Assembly: GCA_050950785.1 (NCBI GenBank)
Contig: JBMNIG010000029.1
Span: 62,001 to 126,000, forward strand
Reading direction: 5' to 3'
DNA: 64,000 nt
Source of the DNA: JAAYOS01 sp050950785
GTDB lineage: Bacteria; Bacillota; Clostridia; Oscillospirales; JAAYOS01
Position 1 is the stretch's first letter, and each line of letters begins with the position of its first letter. The notes beneath the pieces are model-generated. The model saw nothing but the letters and a program-made list of their open reading frames with translations. It was not told where the DNA came from and did no database searches. The position numbers were made by a program, and so were the translations under genes. Positions 9,274 to 18,047 of the stretch are shown piece after piece.

Positions 9274-10124
9274 TGGGGGCTATAAAGTCGTTTTTCAAAA
9301 GCCGCGCATTCCGTATAGGAATGTACAGTGCAATATCCTCTATCATAGTTATTGCCATTGCCGCGGGAGTGATCATGATCACAGATGAGCTTCCAACCAC
9401 TTATACTAAGCTCGACATGACACAAAATCAACTATACTCCATTTCTGAGCAGACCGAGAAACTCCTTGGAAACCTTGACAAGGATGTTGAGATATACCTT
9501 CTTGCTCAAAGCGGCAATGAAGATAGCACATTGCTTAACATGCTGAAAAGATACGAAGCGATCAATGATAAAGTCAAGGTGATCCTAAAGGATCCGGTGG
9601 TGTATCCTAACTTTGTGCAGCAGTATACTACCGAAGCTGTATACGAAAATAGCGTTATTGTTGTTAGTGGCGAGAGAAGTCAGTACATCAGCTATTATGA
9701 GATCTATGTTTCGCAAATTGATTACAGCACATATCAGAGAACCATCGATTTCTATGGTGAAAGCTGTGTTACAAGTGCTATTGATTATGTCACAAGCAGC
9801 AACCTACCAAAGGCATATTTACTTACGGGACATGGTGAGAAAGAATTAAACACAACAGTTGACACTTTAATAGCAAAAGACAATATTGACGCCGAAACTC
9901 TGAACCTGCTCACTGTGGAGGAAGTTCCGCAGGATGCCGATTGTCTGATAGTTAACAGTCCCGCTTCCGATATCCCGCAAAGTGAGATAAAAAAGATAGA
10001 AACTTTTTTGATAAATGGTGGCAACTTGCTTCTGATTACGGATGTTACGGACATTCAAATGCCCAATATTTCTGCCATGATGAAAGACTATGGCGTTGAG
10101 GTTGGTAGACGGTATGGTGCTTGA
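9273..10124 (+). pseudogene. GldG-like auxiliary ABC component, N-terminal part before a frameshift
   Basis: One N-terminal membrane segment (about residues 14-37) is followed by an extracytoplasmic GldG-type domain (TYTKLDMTQNQLYSISEQT, typical start). The frame ends early at VGRRYGA. The C-terminal half continues in the frame of 10090-10701, beginning at VDGMVLEGD. The shift lies near 10100-10107 in the GG pairs of GAGGTTGGTAG; one base too many or two too few explains it. I take the ATG at 9273 because GGAGG at 9260-9264 is well placed and it overlaps the permease stop. The intact protein would have about 475 residues, normal for the family. Confidence 0.78.
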
Positions 10125-10701
10125 AGGTGATCCCAATTACTGTTTAAGTATGTATACCCACTATCTTTTGCCCAAGATCGATACACATGTTATAACCAAT
10201 CCGCTGAGGGATGGCGGGTATTATGTGCTTATGCCGATTGCCTCAGGTATTATGGAGCTGGACGAGAAGCGCGATACTGTAAAGATCGATAAGTTACTTA
10301 CCACGTCCGACAGTGCTTTTTCGAAGGTCGACGTTATGAACATGACATCTGCGAAAAAGGAAGAAGGGGACATCGACGGTCCATTTAGTTTGGGCGTTGC
10401 GATAACAGACTCGGCAGATCAAGTAGAAACTAAAATAGTATGGTTTACTTCATCCAGCTTATTAGAGCCCTCAATAGATGAAATGGTATCCGGGGGCAAC
10501 TTCGACCTGTTTCTAAACTCCCTTAACTGGATGTGCGAAAGGGAAGAGAAGATCTCGATACATCCAAAGACGATCAAGAATGAAATACTGATGGTTCCGG
10601 CTGCTGCAGCGACCCGTTGGAGCATACTCCTTGTCGGAATCCTGCCTGCTATCTTCCTAATAGCCGGGATCAGCGTATGGGTAAGGAGGAGACGCAGATA
10701 A
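10090..10701 (+). pseudogene. GldG-like auxiliary ABC component, C-terminal part after a frameshift
   Basis: This frame continues the preceding one without a ribosome site of its own. The real sequence resumes around VDGMVLEGDPNYCLSMYTHY, so the first few residues of the open frame are probably not native. It carries the rest of the extracytoplasmic domain and a C-terminal membrane segment (WSILLVGILPAIFLIAGISV) ending in a run of arginines, as GldG proteins do. Its TAA overlaps the ATG of the DUF4340 gene by one base. If the frameshift is an assembly error, both pieces are one functional gene. Confidence 0.78.
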
Positions 10702-12074
10702 TGAAGCGCACGACGCGAATGCTAATACTGGCCGCAGTGCTTGCCGTGGTGGTGATCGGGTATACAGCGGTATCAAGACTTATCACCGGACAGGATGAAG
10801 CAGACGTTGATGGCGGGGACATTTCTGTGACCTCCCACGATTTGATGGCGATCGAAAAGCTTGAATGGGAGTACAATGGAGAAAAAATCACTTTGAGCAA
10901 AGAAGGCGGCCGGTGGAGGTACGCTAAAGACGGTGCATTCCCACTGGATCTGAATAAGGTCGAGACAATGCTCTCTGCGATCCAAGAAATCAAGGCATCC
11001 CGCTCAATCGAGCAAATCGATTCGTTGTCGGAGTACGGTCTTGAGGAGCCTGGGTGCAAAATCACTGTTGGCACCCTTGAGGGATCAAAATTTACCTATC
11101 ACGTTGGTGATAAAAATGAAGTCACCGGAGAATATTACCTCCTCACTGGCCAAAGCGAAAAAGTATATATGGTAGACTCCGGTCTGCATAATGCCTTCAG
11201 TAAAACTCTTATGGATATGGTCCAGAGACAGGAGATCCCTGATCTTTCAAGCGCAAAAGAAATCATGATCGAAACGCATGATAGCTTAAAGAAAATCGTA
11301 TACAAAGACACCCACAAAGGAATCACCTATACAAATGCCTACAAGTGGTTCTATGAGTTTGATGTTGAAGGGAATATAGTATACTCCCCACTCGGATCAA
11401 ACAAAGTGAGAAGGTTGCAGAGCAGCGTTTCGGATATTACATGGAAAGGCTGTGTCGATTATGATGCAACAAATGACGAGCTTGCAAACTATGGACTCGA
11501 CAGGCCACGTGTAGTTGTCAATGTAAAGTACTCCAACGGGGATTTCAACCTGATGTTTGGTGATCAAGTTGACGACAATTGCTATGCGAAGACCGGGGAT
11601 ACAGGGATCGTGTATTTGGTTTCAACAGATGTTGTGGAGGAGCTTATTTCGGTAGACTTTGAGTCACTTCGCCCCGATGATGTCTGCCTGATGGAATGGA
11701 ATACAGTCGATTCGATTGAGATCGAGGTGGATGGCAAAGCGCTCACCATTTACTTTGACCGTAGCAATGAAGGAGCGGTTTCATATATCGTTAACGGCTA
11801 TCAGGGTGACGCTGAAGCAGTTGAGAACCTGCTTGACTCTATTACGGGCATGACATCTGTTGAACAGACCGATAAGGCATCTCCCTTTAAGGAACCTGAA
11901 GTTAGGATAGTATTTCACCGCAACACGGAGTTTTTCCACACTATGACACTATCGCTATTCAAGTTCAACAGCCAAAGCTACTTGGTTGAGTTTGATGGTC
12001 AATCACGACTCCTTGTAGGAAACGACGACGTGTTTGAGCTCAAAGAGGCTTTTGCCGAGCTTGCAGACCAATGA
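10701..12074 (+). CDS. DUF4340 domain membrane-anchored protein
   Basis: A single N-terminal membrane anchor (about residues 6-24) precedes a large extracytoplasmic region. That region contains repeated DUF4340-type units, for example EKITLSKEGGRWRYAKDGAF then YGLEEPGCKITVGT, and again YGLDRPRVVVNVKY. I chose the ATG at 10701 with AAGGAGGA at 10683-10690; the open frame extends farther upstream but overlaps the previous gene. DUF4340 proteins commonly follow GldG genes, which matches this position, and are thought to belong to the same envelope complex. Length is 457 residues. The molecular role is unknown. Confidence 0.85.
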   Translation: MKRTTRMLILAAVLAVVVIGYTAVSRLITGQDEADVDGGDISVTSHDLMAIEKLEWEYNGEKITLSKEGGRWRYAKDGAFPLDLNKVETMLSAIQEIKASRSIEQIDSLSEYGLEEPGCKITVGTLEGSKFTYHVGDKNEVTGEYYLLTGQSEKVYMVDSGLHNAFSKTLMDMVQRQEIPDLSSAKEIMIETHDSLKKIVYKDTHKGITYTNAYKWFYEFDVEGNIVYSPLGSNKVRRLQSSVSDITWKGCVDYDATNDELANYGLDRPRVVVNVKYSNGDFNLMFGDQVDDNCYAKTGDTGIVYLVSTDVVEELISVDFESLRPDDVCLMEWNTVDSIEIEVDGKALTIYFDRSNEGAVSYIVNGYQGDAEAVENLLDSITGMTSVEQTDKASPFKEPEVRIVFHRNTEFFHTMTLSLFKFNSQSYLVEFDGQSRLLVGNDDVFELKEAFAELADQ

Positions 12075-12366
12075 ACAAGGATGCTGCTTGACGATTTCGA
12101 CAGCGTTGGACAGGGGACAGGTTCCCTGTCCACATTTTATAATGGACAAGGAACCTGTCCCTCGGTTCACCTGATCACCATTTCCTTGGACGAGGAACCT
12201 CTCTACATTGAGACCTCATATCGCATGCTGTTTTGGTCAGAACAAAATCACAAAATGATGCATGAAAACATATACTTGAGCATATATTCTGCTCATACTA
12301 AACAAACATACAAAACACCATCATTTGAGCTTGCACATTTTGTATCTATTGCGCTAAATTGATATC
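12075..12366. other. Intergenic region with a palindromic GGAC repeat
   Basis: Apart from the palindrome at 12114-12161 and the liv promoter at its right end, I see no gene here. A 93-codon frame (12081-12362) runs through the repeat, has no ribosome site and no protein-like features. Confidence 0.6.
12114..12161. repeat. GGGACAGGTTCC palindrome (GGAC-type intergenic repeat)
   Basis: A perfect 12-bp inverted repeat (12114-12125 and 12150-12161) spaced by 24 bases lies just after the DUF4340 gene. Related GGAC...GTCC sequences lie near 41273, 47371 and 60121. It may act as a terminator, but no T-run follows. Confidence 0.75.
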
Positions 12367-12395
12367 TTGACAAATTGCCGGTCACAAGATACAAT
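12367..12395 (+). promoter_or_regulatory. Sigma-A-type promoter of the liv operon
   Basis: A perfect -35 box TTGACA (12367-12372) and a -10 box TACAAT (12390-12395) are separated by 17 bases. The start codon of the substrate-binding protein is 30 bases further on. Confidence 0.8.
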
Positions 12396-12425
12396 CATTA
12401 GCATTAACTGAAACGAGGTGAAATT

Positions 12426-13571
12426 ATGAAGAAGCTAGTGTTTTTGCTGACTATCATCATGCTTGTATCTATCGTTGCAGGTTGCTCGACCTCCGACTCC
12501 AATGAGATAAAGATCGGCATAAACTATGAGCTTAGCGGCGGTGTTGCCTCCTACGGTCAGAGTTCCGTAGACGGAATCATGCTCGCTATCGATGAAATCA
12601 ACGCAGCCGGAGGCGTTAACGGCAAAAAGATCGCTCCAGTTCAGTATGATAATGGTTCTGAACCGGCAGAAGCAGTTATTATTGCCAACAGACTGATTTC
12701 TCAGGATAAGGTCCTGGCAATTCTAGGCCCTGCCACATCAGGAGCTTTTAAGTCTGAGATATCAGTTGCAGAAAAGGAAAGGGTACCGGTACTTAGTGGT
12801 TCCGCTACTGCTGACGACGTTACAGTAGATGAAAACGGAAATGTAAAGAAGTATGCCTATAGGATTTGCTTTGCAGACTCATATCAGGGCGCAGCAATGG
12901 CTGAATTTGCTATCAACAAGCTTGGAGCCCAAAAAGCCGTACTGATTAAGGACACCTCGAGTGACTACGCCAAGGGATTAGCTGAAAACTTCACGGCAAC
13001 ATTTGAAGCCAACGGCGGGACAATTGTCGGCGAAGAAGCATATGTTGCCAAGGATACCGATTTCAATGCAATACTTACTAAAATCAATGCTCTTGATTTT
13101 GACGTCATCTACATACCCGGATACTACGAAGAGGCAGGCCTTATAATCAAACAGGCAAGAGGTCTTGGTATTGATGCACCGATACTTGGTGCTGACGGCT
13201 TCGATTCTCCTACCCTTGTTGACTTGGCCGGAGCTTCTGCACTAAATGATGTATACTTTACAAACCACTATTCTTCTCTTGACAACGATCCCAAGGTCGC
13301 AAAGTTCATCGAAAGCTTTAAAGAAAAGTATGGTAAAGAGCCTGATGCCTTTAACGCTCTCGGTTATGACCTGGCAATGTTCTTGATCGACGGTCTGAAA
13401 CGCTGTGAGAAACTTGACCGCGAGACATTGAGAGACACTTTGGAGAAGACGACCAACTTCGAGGGAGTCACGGGAACCATCAGCATTGATGAAAATCATA
13501 ACGCTATTAAATCTATTGTTGTAATCGGCTTACAGGACGGAGTACAGGCAACTGCTGAAAAGTCTAGCTAA
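12426..13571 (+). CDS. livJ: Branched-chain amino acid ABC transporter, substrate-binding lipoprotein
   Basis: The 381-residue protein begins with a lipoprotein signal peptide ending in the lipobox IVAGC, with the lipidated Cys about residue 20. The type I periplasmic-binding fold follows, with family motifs INYELSGGVASYGQS, AILGPATSGAF and VPVLSGSATAD. It captures leucine, isoleucine, valine or similar amino acids at the outer face of the membrane. It is the first gene of a complete livJHMGF set and has a GAGGTG site. A hairpin between it and livH would favour a high dose of this component over the membrane parts. Confidence 0.92.
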   Translation: MKKLVFLLTIIMLVSIVAGCSTSDSNEIKIGINYELSGGVASYGQSSVDGIMLAIDEINAAGGVNGKKIAPVQYDNGSEPAEAVIIANRLISQDKVLAILGPATSGAFKSEISVAEKERVPVLSGSATADDVTVDENGNVKKYAYRICFADSYQGAAMAEFAINKLGAQKAVLIKDTSSDYAKGLAENFTATFEANGGTIVGEEAYVAKDTDFNAILTKINALDFDVIYIPGYYEEAGLIIKQARGLGIDAPILGADGFDSPTLVDLAGASALNDVYFTNHYSSLDNDPKVAKFIESFKEKYGKEPDAFNALGYDLAMFLIDGLKRCEKLDRETLRDTLEKTTNFEGVTGTISIDENHNAIKSIVVIGLQDGVQATAEKSS

Positions 13572-13643
13572 AAACTAAGTGATATACTTATTCGTTTAGA
13601 CTAGAAGTCTATTAAACCACGGGTTAGCTTTTCATGATGTTAT

Positions 13644-13669
13644 ACAAGGGCGATGCCTATCGCCCTTGT
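13644..13669 (+). terminator. Hairpin between livJ and livH
   Basis: An 11-bp perfect stem (ACAAGGGCGAT with its complement) and 4-base loop are followed by a weak T-rich stretch. It lies about 45 bases before the livH start, so it probably acts as a leaky terminator or a 3' stabiliser of livJ mRNA. Confidence 0.65.
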
Positions 13670-13713
13670 TTCTCATAAGGATTATTACTCAGCGAGAACA
13701 GGGGGAGACACTG

Positions 13714-14595
13714 GTGAACTTACTTCAACAGGTAATTAACGGGCTGTCATTGGGAAGTATATATGCATTGATAGCCCTGGGTTACACCATGGTATATGGG
13801 ATCATAAAGCTTATAAATTTTGCTCATTGTGATATTTATATGATAGGTGCGTATGTGGGGTATTTGTGCCTTACCACATTAAAGATTGGGGTTCTCCCGT
13901 CCCTCCTTATCGCTATGGTCGTGTGCACAGTACTTGGCATATTGATTGAAAAGATTGCATACAAGCCACTTAGGAATGCAACACGAATTGCTGTCTTGAT
14001 AACGGCTATTGGTGTTTCGATATTCCTGGAGTATGTCATGATGTATATCTTTAAGGCAAATGTACGCGCCTATCCTCCAATGACAGGTTGGATGGCAAAG
14101 TCCTTCCACATTAGCGGTCTAACTCTAACATCACAGCAGATCCTGATATTTGCAGCTACTGTGGTTTTGATGATTTTGCTTCAGTTTACTGTCAAGAAGA
14201 CTCGCATTGGAAAAGCAATGAGGGCCGTATCCTTGGACAGAGACGCTGCCGAACTTATGGGCATAAACGTCAACTCCACGATTTCATTTACATTTGCCCT
14301 GGGCTCCGCTCTGGCCGGTGCCGCAGGGGTGCTAGTTGGAATATACTATAATTCTATAAATCCTTTGATGGGTGCGCTGCCGGGCTTAAAGGCTTTTGTT
14401 GCCGCTGTTTTCGGAGGCATCGGAATAATTCCCGGAGCGATGATCGGTGGGTATTTTATTGGAATAGTAGAGGTTTTTGTATCGGGGTATGGAAACTCAA
14501 TGTACAAAGATGCCGTTGTGTTTGCTATACTGATCTTGATTTTGATCATCAAGCCATCCGGTCTGCTCGGCAAAAACACCAGAGAGAAGGTGTAG
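13714..14595 (+). CDS. livH: Branched-chain amino acid ABC transporter permease LivH
   Basis: The 293-residue protein has about eight membrane segments and opens with the LivH hallmark LLQQVINGLSLGSIYALIAL. The conserved loop RAVSLDRDAAELMGINVN, near residue 190, docks the ATPase. The frame is open from 13666, but GGGGGAG at 13701-13706 lies eight bases before the GTG at 13714, which gives the normal N-terminus. It pairs with LivM to form the transmembrane channel for branched-chain amino acids. livM starts five bases downstream of its stop. Confidence 0.92.
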   Translation: MNLLQQVINGLSLGSIYALIALGYTMVYGIIKLINFAHCDIYMIGAYVGYLCLTTLKIGVLPSLLIAMVVCTVLGILIEKIAYKPLRNATRIAVLITAIGVSIFLEYVMMYIFKANVRAYPPMTGWMAKSFHISGLTLTSQQILIFAATVVLMILLQFTVKKTRIGKAMRAVSLDRDAAELMGINVNSTISFTFALGSALAGAAGVLVGIYYNSINPLMGALPGLKAFVAAVFGGIGIIPGAMIGGYFIGIVEVFVSGYGNSMYKDAVVFAILILILIIKPSGLLGKNTREKV

Positions 14596-14599
14596 GCTT

Positions 14600-15589
14600 A
14601 TGAAGAAGATTATGAAAAACAGAACTATAATAAAGGCACTTGTTCTGCTTATCTGCTTTGTAGTGGTGCAACTTTTGGATTTTGCCGGCTTTATAGATGG
14701 CTACATAATGGGAATACTTGCAAGGATCTGCATAAACATCATATTGGCTGTTAGTCTCAACTTGATCACCGGCTTTACCGGACAGTTTTCACTTGGTCAT
14801 GCGGGATTTATGTCAATTGGCGCATATGCCTGTGCAATAACAACATTCAGATTTCCTACGATTCCCGGCTTTATTGCAGGCGTATTTTTGGGAGCTATAT
14901 GCGCGGCTATTGTTGGAGCCCTTGTCGGGCTACCCACACTTCGACTTCGCGGCGACTATCTAGCAATCGCCACACTTGGTATGGCTGAGATCATTCGCAT
15001 AATGTTCTTGAATATGGATATTACGAACGGCGCAGCAGGACTTATAGGTATACCGCAGTTTGTTAATTGGCCATGGCTGTTTATCTTTACTGTTGGTACC
15101 GTTGTGCTTATCAGAAACTTTATAAAATCAGCCCACGGCAGGGCATGCATTTCGATTCGTGAAGATGAGATTGCATCTGAGTCAATGGGTACCAACACTA
15201 CAGGCACTAAAGTGATGGCTTTTACGATTGGCGCTTTCTTTGCAGGTATTGCTGGTGCGCTTTATGCATCATACTTTTTCTTTATCAAACCTGAATTGTT
15301 TGGTTTTCAAAAGTCCATTGACGTTCTTGTAATCGTTGTTTTCGGAGGCTTGGGAAGCATCTCCGGTTCTGTTGTGGCAGCTGTGTTGCTTGAAGTGATT
15401 TCCACAATGCTACAGAGTATTGTCGAGCTTAGGATGGTCTTCTATGCTACACTGCTTGTCATCATAATGCTTTTCCGGCCGCAGGGACTTATGGGATCGA
15501 AGGAAATCACTGCTCTGATGTTTAAAGATCAAGCCGGAAAGCTGTGGAACAGAATTCGCTCGGCAAGAGGGAAGGGGGGGCAAGCGTAG
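14600..15589 (+). CDS. livM: Branched-chain amino acid ABC transporter permease LivM
   Basis: The 329-residue membrane protein carries the LivM-type motifs LNLITGFTGQFSLGHAGFMS (near residue 55) and the ATPase-docking loop SIREDEIASESMGTNT. It is the second channel subunit of the branched-chain amino acid importer. A GAAGG site precedes the ATG. Its TAG overlaps the GTG of livG by one base, so the two are probably translationally coupled. Nothing looks unusual compared with the family. Confidence 0.92.
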   Translation: MKKIMKNRTIIKALVLLICFVVVQLLDFAGFIDGYIMGILARICINIILAVSLNLITGFTGQFSLGHAGFMSIGAYACAITTFRFPTIPGFIAGVFLGAICAAIVGALVGLPTLRLRGDYLAIATLGMAEIIRIMFLNMDITNGAAGLIGIPQFVNWPWLFIFTVGTVVLIRNFIKSAHGRACISIREDEIASESMGTNTTGTKVMAFTIGAFFAGIAGALYASYFFFIKPELFGFQKSIDVLVIVVFGGLGSISGSVVAAVLLEVISTMLQSIVELRMVFYATLLVIIMLFRPQGLMGSKEITALMFKDQAGKLWNRIRSARGKGGQA

Positions 15590-16362
15590 TGTCTGTGTTG
15601 AAAGTTGAGGGGCTAACTAAGACTTTTGGTGGTCTCACTGCTGTTCTTAAAGCTAGTTTAGAGTTAAAGCAGGGTGAGCTTATCGGACTTATTGGTCCCA
15701 ACGGTGCCGGAAAAACTACCGTCTTCAACCTCCTTACAGGTATTATTGAACCTACAAGCGGTACGGTCACACTGAGAGGAAAACAAATACAGGGACTTAA
15801 GCCCCATGTTATTTGCAGAGACGGTATTGCGAGGACCTTCCAAAATATACGACTTTTTAAGGATCTGACTGTTCTTGACAATGTAAGGATCGCAATGAAC
15901 AAACAGGTTAAACACGGTCTGTTTTCTGCTTTCTTCCACACAAGAGCTTACAAAAAAACTGAAGCTGAGATCCTTAAAAAATCAAATGACCTATTGAAGA
16001 TCTTAAATCTTTACCACAAAAGAGATGAGCTTGCAAAGAACCTGCCCTATGGTGAACAGAGGCAGTTGGAGATTGCACGGGCTCTTGCCACAGATCCTAT
16101 AATCCTCCTTCTTGATGAACCAGCGGCAGGCATGAATCCATCAGAAACTGCTCAGCTTACAGAGCTGATTGCATCGATACGCAAACGGTACAATGTTACA
16201 ATACTATTGATAGAACACGATATGTCCCTTGTTATGAACATATGCGAACGCATCTATGTACTGGATTACGGAGTGGTAATCGCTGAGGGTACCCCGGATG
16301 AAATCAAGTCGAACAAACGGGTCATAGAGGCTTACCTTGGAGAGGAAGTGGAAGATGCTTGA
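15589..16362 (+). CDS. livG: Branched-chain amino acid ABC transporter ATP-binding protein LivG
   Basis: Walker A (GPNGAGKTTVFN), signature region (LPYGEQRQLEIARAL), Walker B (ILLLDEPAAGMNP) and the LivG-specific RTFQNIRLFKDLTVLDNV are all present. The frame is open from 15544, but the GTG at 15589, behind a run of seven Gs, overlaps the livM stop and gives the standard MSVLKVEGLTKTFGG start (257 residues). It is one of the two ATPases driving the importer. Its end overlaps the start of livF by eight bases. Confidence 0.92.
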   Translation: MSVLKVEGLTKTFGGLTAVLKASLELKQGELIGLIGPNGAGKTTVFNLLTGIIEPTSGTVTLRGKQIQGLKPHVICRDGIARTFQNIRLFKDLTVLDNVRIAMNKQVKHGLFSAFFHTRAYKKTEAEILKKSNDLLKILNLYHKRDELAKNLPYGEQRQLEIARALATDPIILLLDEPAAGMNPSETAQLTELIASIRKRYNVTILLIEHDMSLVMNICERIYVLDYGVVIAEGTPDEIKSNKRVIEAYLGEEVEDA

Positions 16363-17071
16363 GAAGATGCTTGAGATAAAAAATCTTGATGTCCATTACG
16401 GCGTGATCCACGCTCTTAAGGATGTTTCCCTTGAAGTAAATCAAGGCGAGATCGTAACGCTTATCGGTGCAAATGGAGCCGGTAAGACTACGACTCTTCG
16501 TACCATCTCCGGACTGAAGAAGCCAACAAGTGGGACAATTGTTTTCAACGAAAATGACATCACTTCCATCAGTGCGCAAGATAGAGTCAAGTTAGGGATT
16601 TCACATGTTCCCGAAGGCAGGCATGTTTTTTACAATATGACCGTGCTGGAAAATCTTGAGCTTGGAGCTTATTTGCGGCGCGACAAGGCAGGGATTTCAC
16701 GGGATATCGATATGGTGTATGAACACTTTCCTGTTTTGGCCGACCGGAAAAAACAGCTTGCAGGCACGCTCTCGGGGGGCGAACAGCAGATGCTTGCAAT
16801 GGGAAGGGCACTCATGTCAAATCCCAAAATGCTTATTCTTGATGAGCCATCAATGGGTTTGGCACCGTTGTTTGTTCAAGAAATATTTGATATAATAAAG
16901 AAAATAAACGCACTTGGCACTACGATATTCCTTGTTGAACAAAATGCCAGACTAGCTCTTAAGATCGCGAATAGAGCGTATGTAATGGAGACGGGTTCAA
17001 TCGTTCTTTCGGGAACAGGAGCCGAACTTATGCAGAGCGATGAAATAAGGAAAGCATATTTGGGAGGTTGA
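16355..17071 (+). CDS. livF: Branched-chain amino acid ABC transporter ATP-binding protein LivF
   Basis: The 238-residue ATPase shows Walker A (GANGAGKTTTLR), the LivF motif VPEGRHVFYNMTVLENLELG, signature LSGGEQQMLAMGRAL and Walker B MLILDEPSMGLAP. The likely start is the ATG at 16355 inside the end of livG (MLEKMLEIKNLDVHYG); the ATG at 16367 is an alternative. It completes the two-ATPase, two-permease importer. The gene downstream encodes a CBS-ACT protein only one base after its stop. Confidence 0.92.
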   Translation: MLEKMLEIKNLDVHYGVIHALKDVSLEVNQGEIVTLIGANGAGKTTTLRTISGLKKPTSGTIVFNENDITSISAQDRVKLGISHVPEGRHVFYNMTVLENLELGAYLRRDKAGISRDIDMVYEHFPVLADRKKQLAGTLSGGEQQMLAMGRALMSNPKMLILDEPSMGLAPLFVQEIFDIIKKINALGTTIFLVEQNARLALKIANRAYVMETGSIVLSGTGAELMQSDEIRKAYLGG

Positions 17072-17072
17072 T

Positions 17073-17717
17073 ATGATGTATGTCAGAAGCAAGATGACTA
17101 TAAACCCGTATACTGTTTCCCCTTCCCAGTCAGTAATCGATGCACAGGAACTCATCGCAAAACACGGCGTCAAACGCCTACCGGTAGTTAAAAACGGAAA
17201 GCTAGTAGGCCTTGTGACAAGTAGAGACATCTCGCGATACTCTCCTTCTAAGGCGACATCCCTTAGTATGGGAGAAATCAGCTATCTCCTTGCCAAGACC
17301 AAAATCAGCAGCATAATGACAAAGGATCCAATCACGATTTCACCTGACTCCCTGCTAGAAGAAGCAGCCACTCTTATGCGCGATAATGATATAGGTTGCC
17401 TGCCTGTTGTTGAGGGAGATAAAGTGGTAGGTATAATAACAGAGAGTAACCTACTGGACGCTTTTATCGAATTGCTGGGCTTCAAAGAGCCTGGCACAAG
17501 GTTAACGGTTGAGGCAGTGGATGCTCCCGGGATTTTGTCTAAGCTCACAGGGATCTATGGCGAACACGATGCCAATATCACACATGTGGCGGTCTACCGC
17601 GGCAAGAACGGGAAAAGCGACATTGTGATCGGAACGAACTCCCTTGAGACTCAAGGAATTGAAAAGAGCCTTGAGCTTGGTGGTTACAAGGTTGTTTACA
17701 AGCTGCAAAACAAGTAA
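17073..17717 (+). CDS. CBS-pair plus ACT domain protein (AcuB-like)
   Basis: The 214-residue cytoplasmic protein has two CBS motifs (about residues 6-60 and 75-135; MTKDPITISPDSLLEEAATL and GCLPVVEGDKVVGIITESN). A C-terminal ACT-like domain follows (about 140-212). CBS pairs usually bind adenine nucleotides and ACT domains usually bind amino acids. It starts one base after livF, behind a GGGAGG site, so it belongs to the liv operon. I infer that it senses amino-acid or energy status for branched-chain amino acid use; its target is unknown. Confidence 0.82.
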   Translation: MMYVRSKMTINPYTVSPSQSVIDAQELIAKHGVKRLPVVKNGKLVGLVTSRDISRYSPSKATSLSMGEISYLLAKTKISSIMTKDPITISPDSLLEEAATLMRDNDIGCLPVVEGDKVVGIITESNLLDAFIELLGFKEPGTRLTVEAVDAPGILSKLTGIYGEHDANITHVAVYRGKNGKSDIVIGTNSLETQGIEKSLELGGYKVVYKLQNK

Positions 17718-17800
17718 CGACATCGCATCTACAAGTGCGATATTCATATAGCACCATGGCTTTTTGCATTGACTTATATTACATAGCCTGACATTGATTT

Positions 17801-17838
17801 ACCACCCTGTTTGAAACATAAACAGGGTGGTGTTTTTT
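17801..17838 (+). terminator. Rho-independent terminator of the liv operon
   Basis: A 12-bp perfect stem (ACCACCCTGTTT with its complement) with a 7-base loop is followed by a run of six Ts. It lies about 85 bases after the CBS-ACT gene. Confidence 0.9.
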
Positions 17839-17892
17839 GTGCGCAAACTGTCGAAGATTGTCGAAAGACACAAAAGTAATAAAATAATCATA

Positions 17893-17921
17893 TTGACTAT
17901 TATGGAATATAAATATATACT
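17893..17921 (+). promoter_or_regulatory. Strong promoter for the SLH esterase gene
   Basis: TTGACT (17893-17898) and TATACT (17916-17921) are 17 bases apart. Transcription would start near 17928 and give a leader of about 115 bases that contains two short AUG-started frames (from 17956 and 17982). Confidence 0.75.
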
Positions 17922-17981
17922 TAAGGCATATAAAAGAAATGGTATAGTAATTTCAATGAGAGAAGGTGGTTATAGATTACG

Positions 17982-18047
17982 ATGGGTGTGCTTTATTTAG
18001 GTAGGCGTACATATTTATCTAATTTGAAGAAAGGGGAAATATCATGA
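17982..18047 (+). CDS. Possible 21-codon leader peptide overlapping the SLH esterase start
   Basis: A short frame (MGVLYLGRRTYLSNL and six more residues) starts 12 bases after AGAAGGTGG. It ends with a TGA that overlaps the ATG of the next gene, ATCATGA. The exact stop-start overlap would couple the two by reinitiation. The composition tells nothing about function and the arrangement may be chance, because the downstream gene has its own AAAGGGG site. Confidence 0.25.
   Translation: MGVLYLGRRTYLSNLKKGEIS

Noticed and set aside
12081..12362. 93-codon open frame after the DUF4340 gene
   Set aside because: It runs through a palindromic repeat, has no ribosome site, and the protein shows no family motif.
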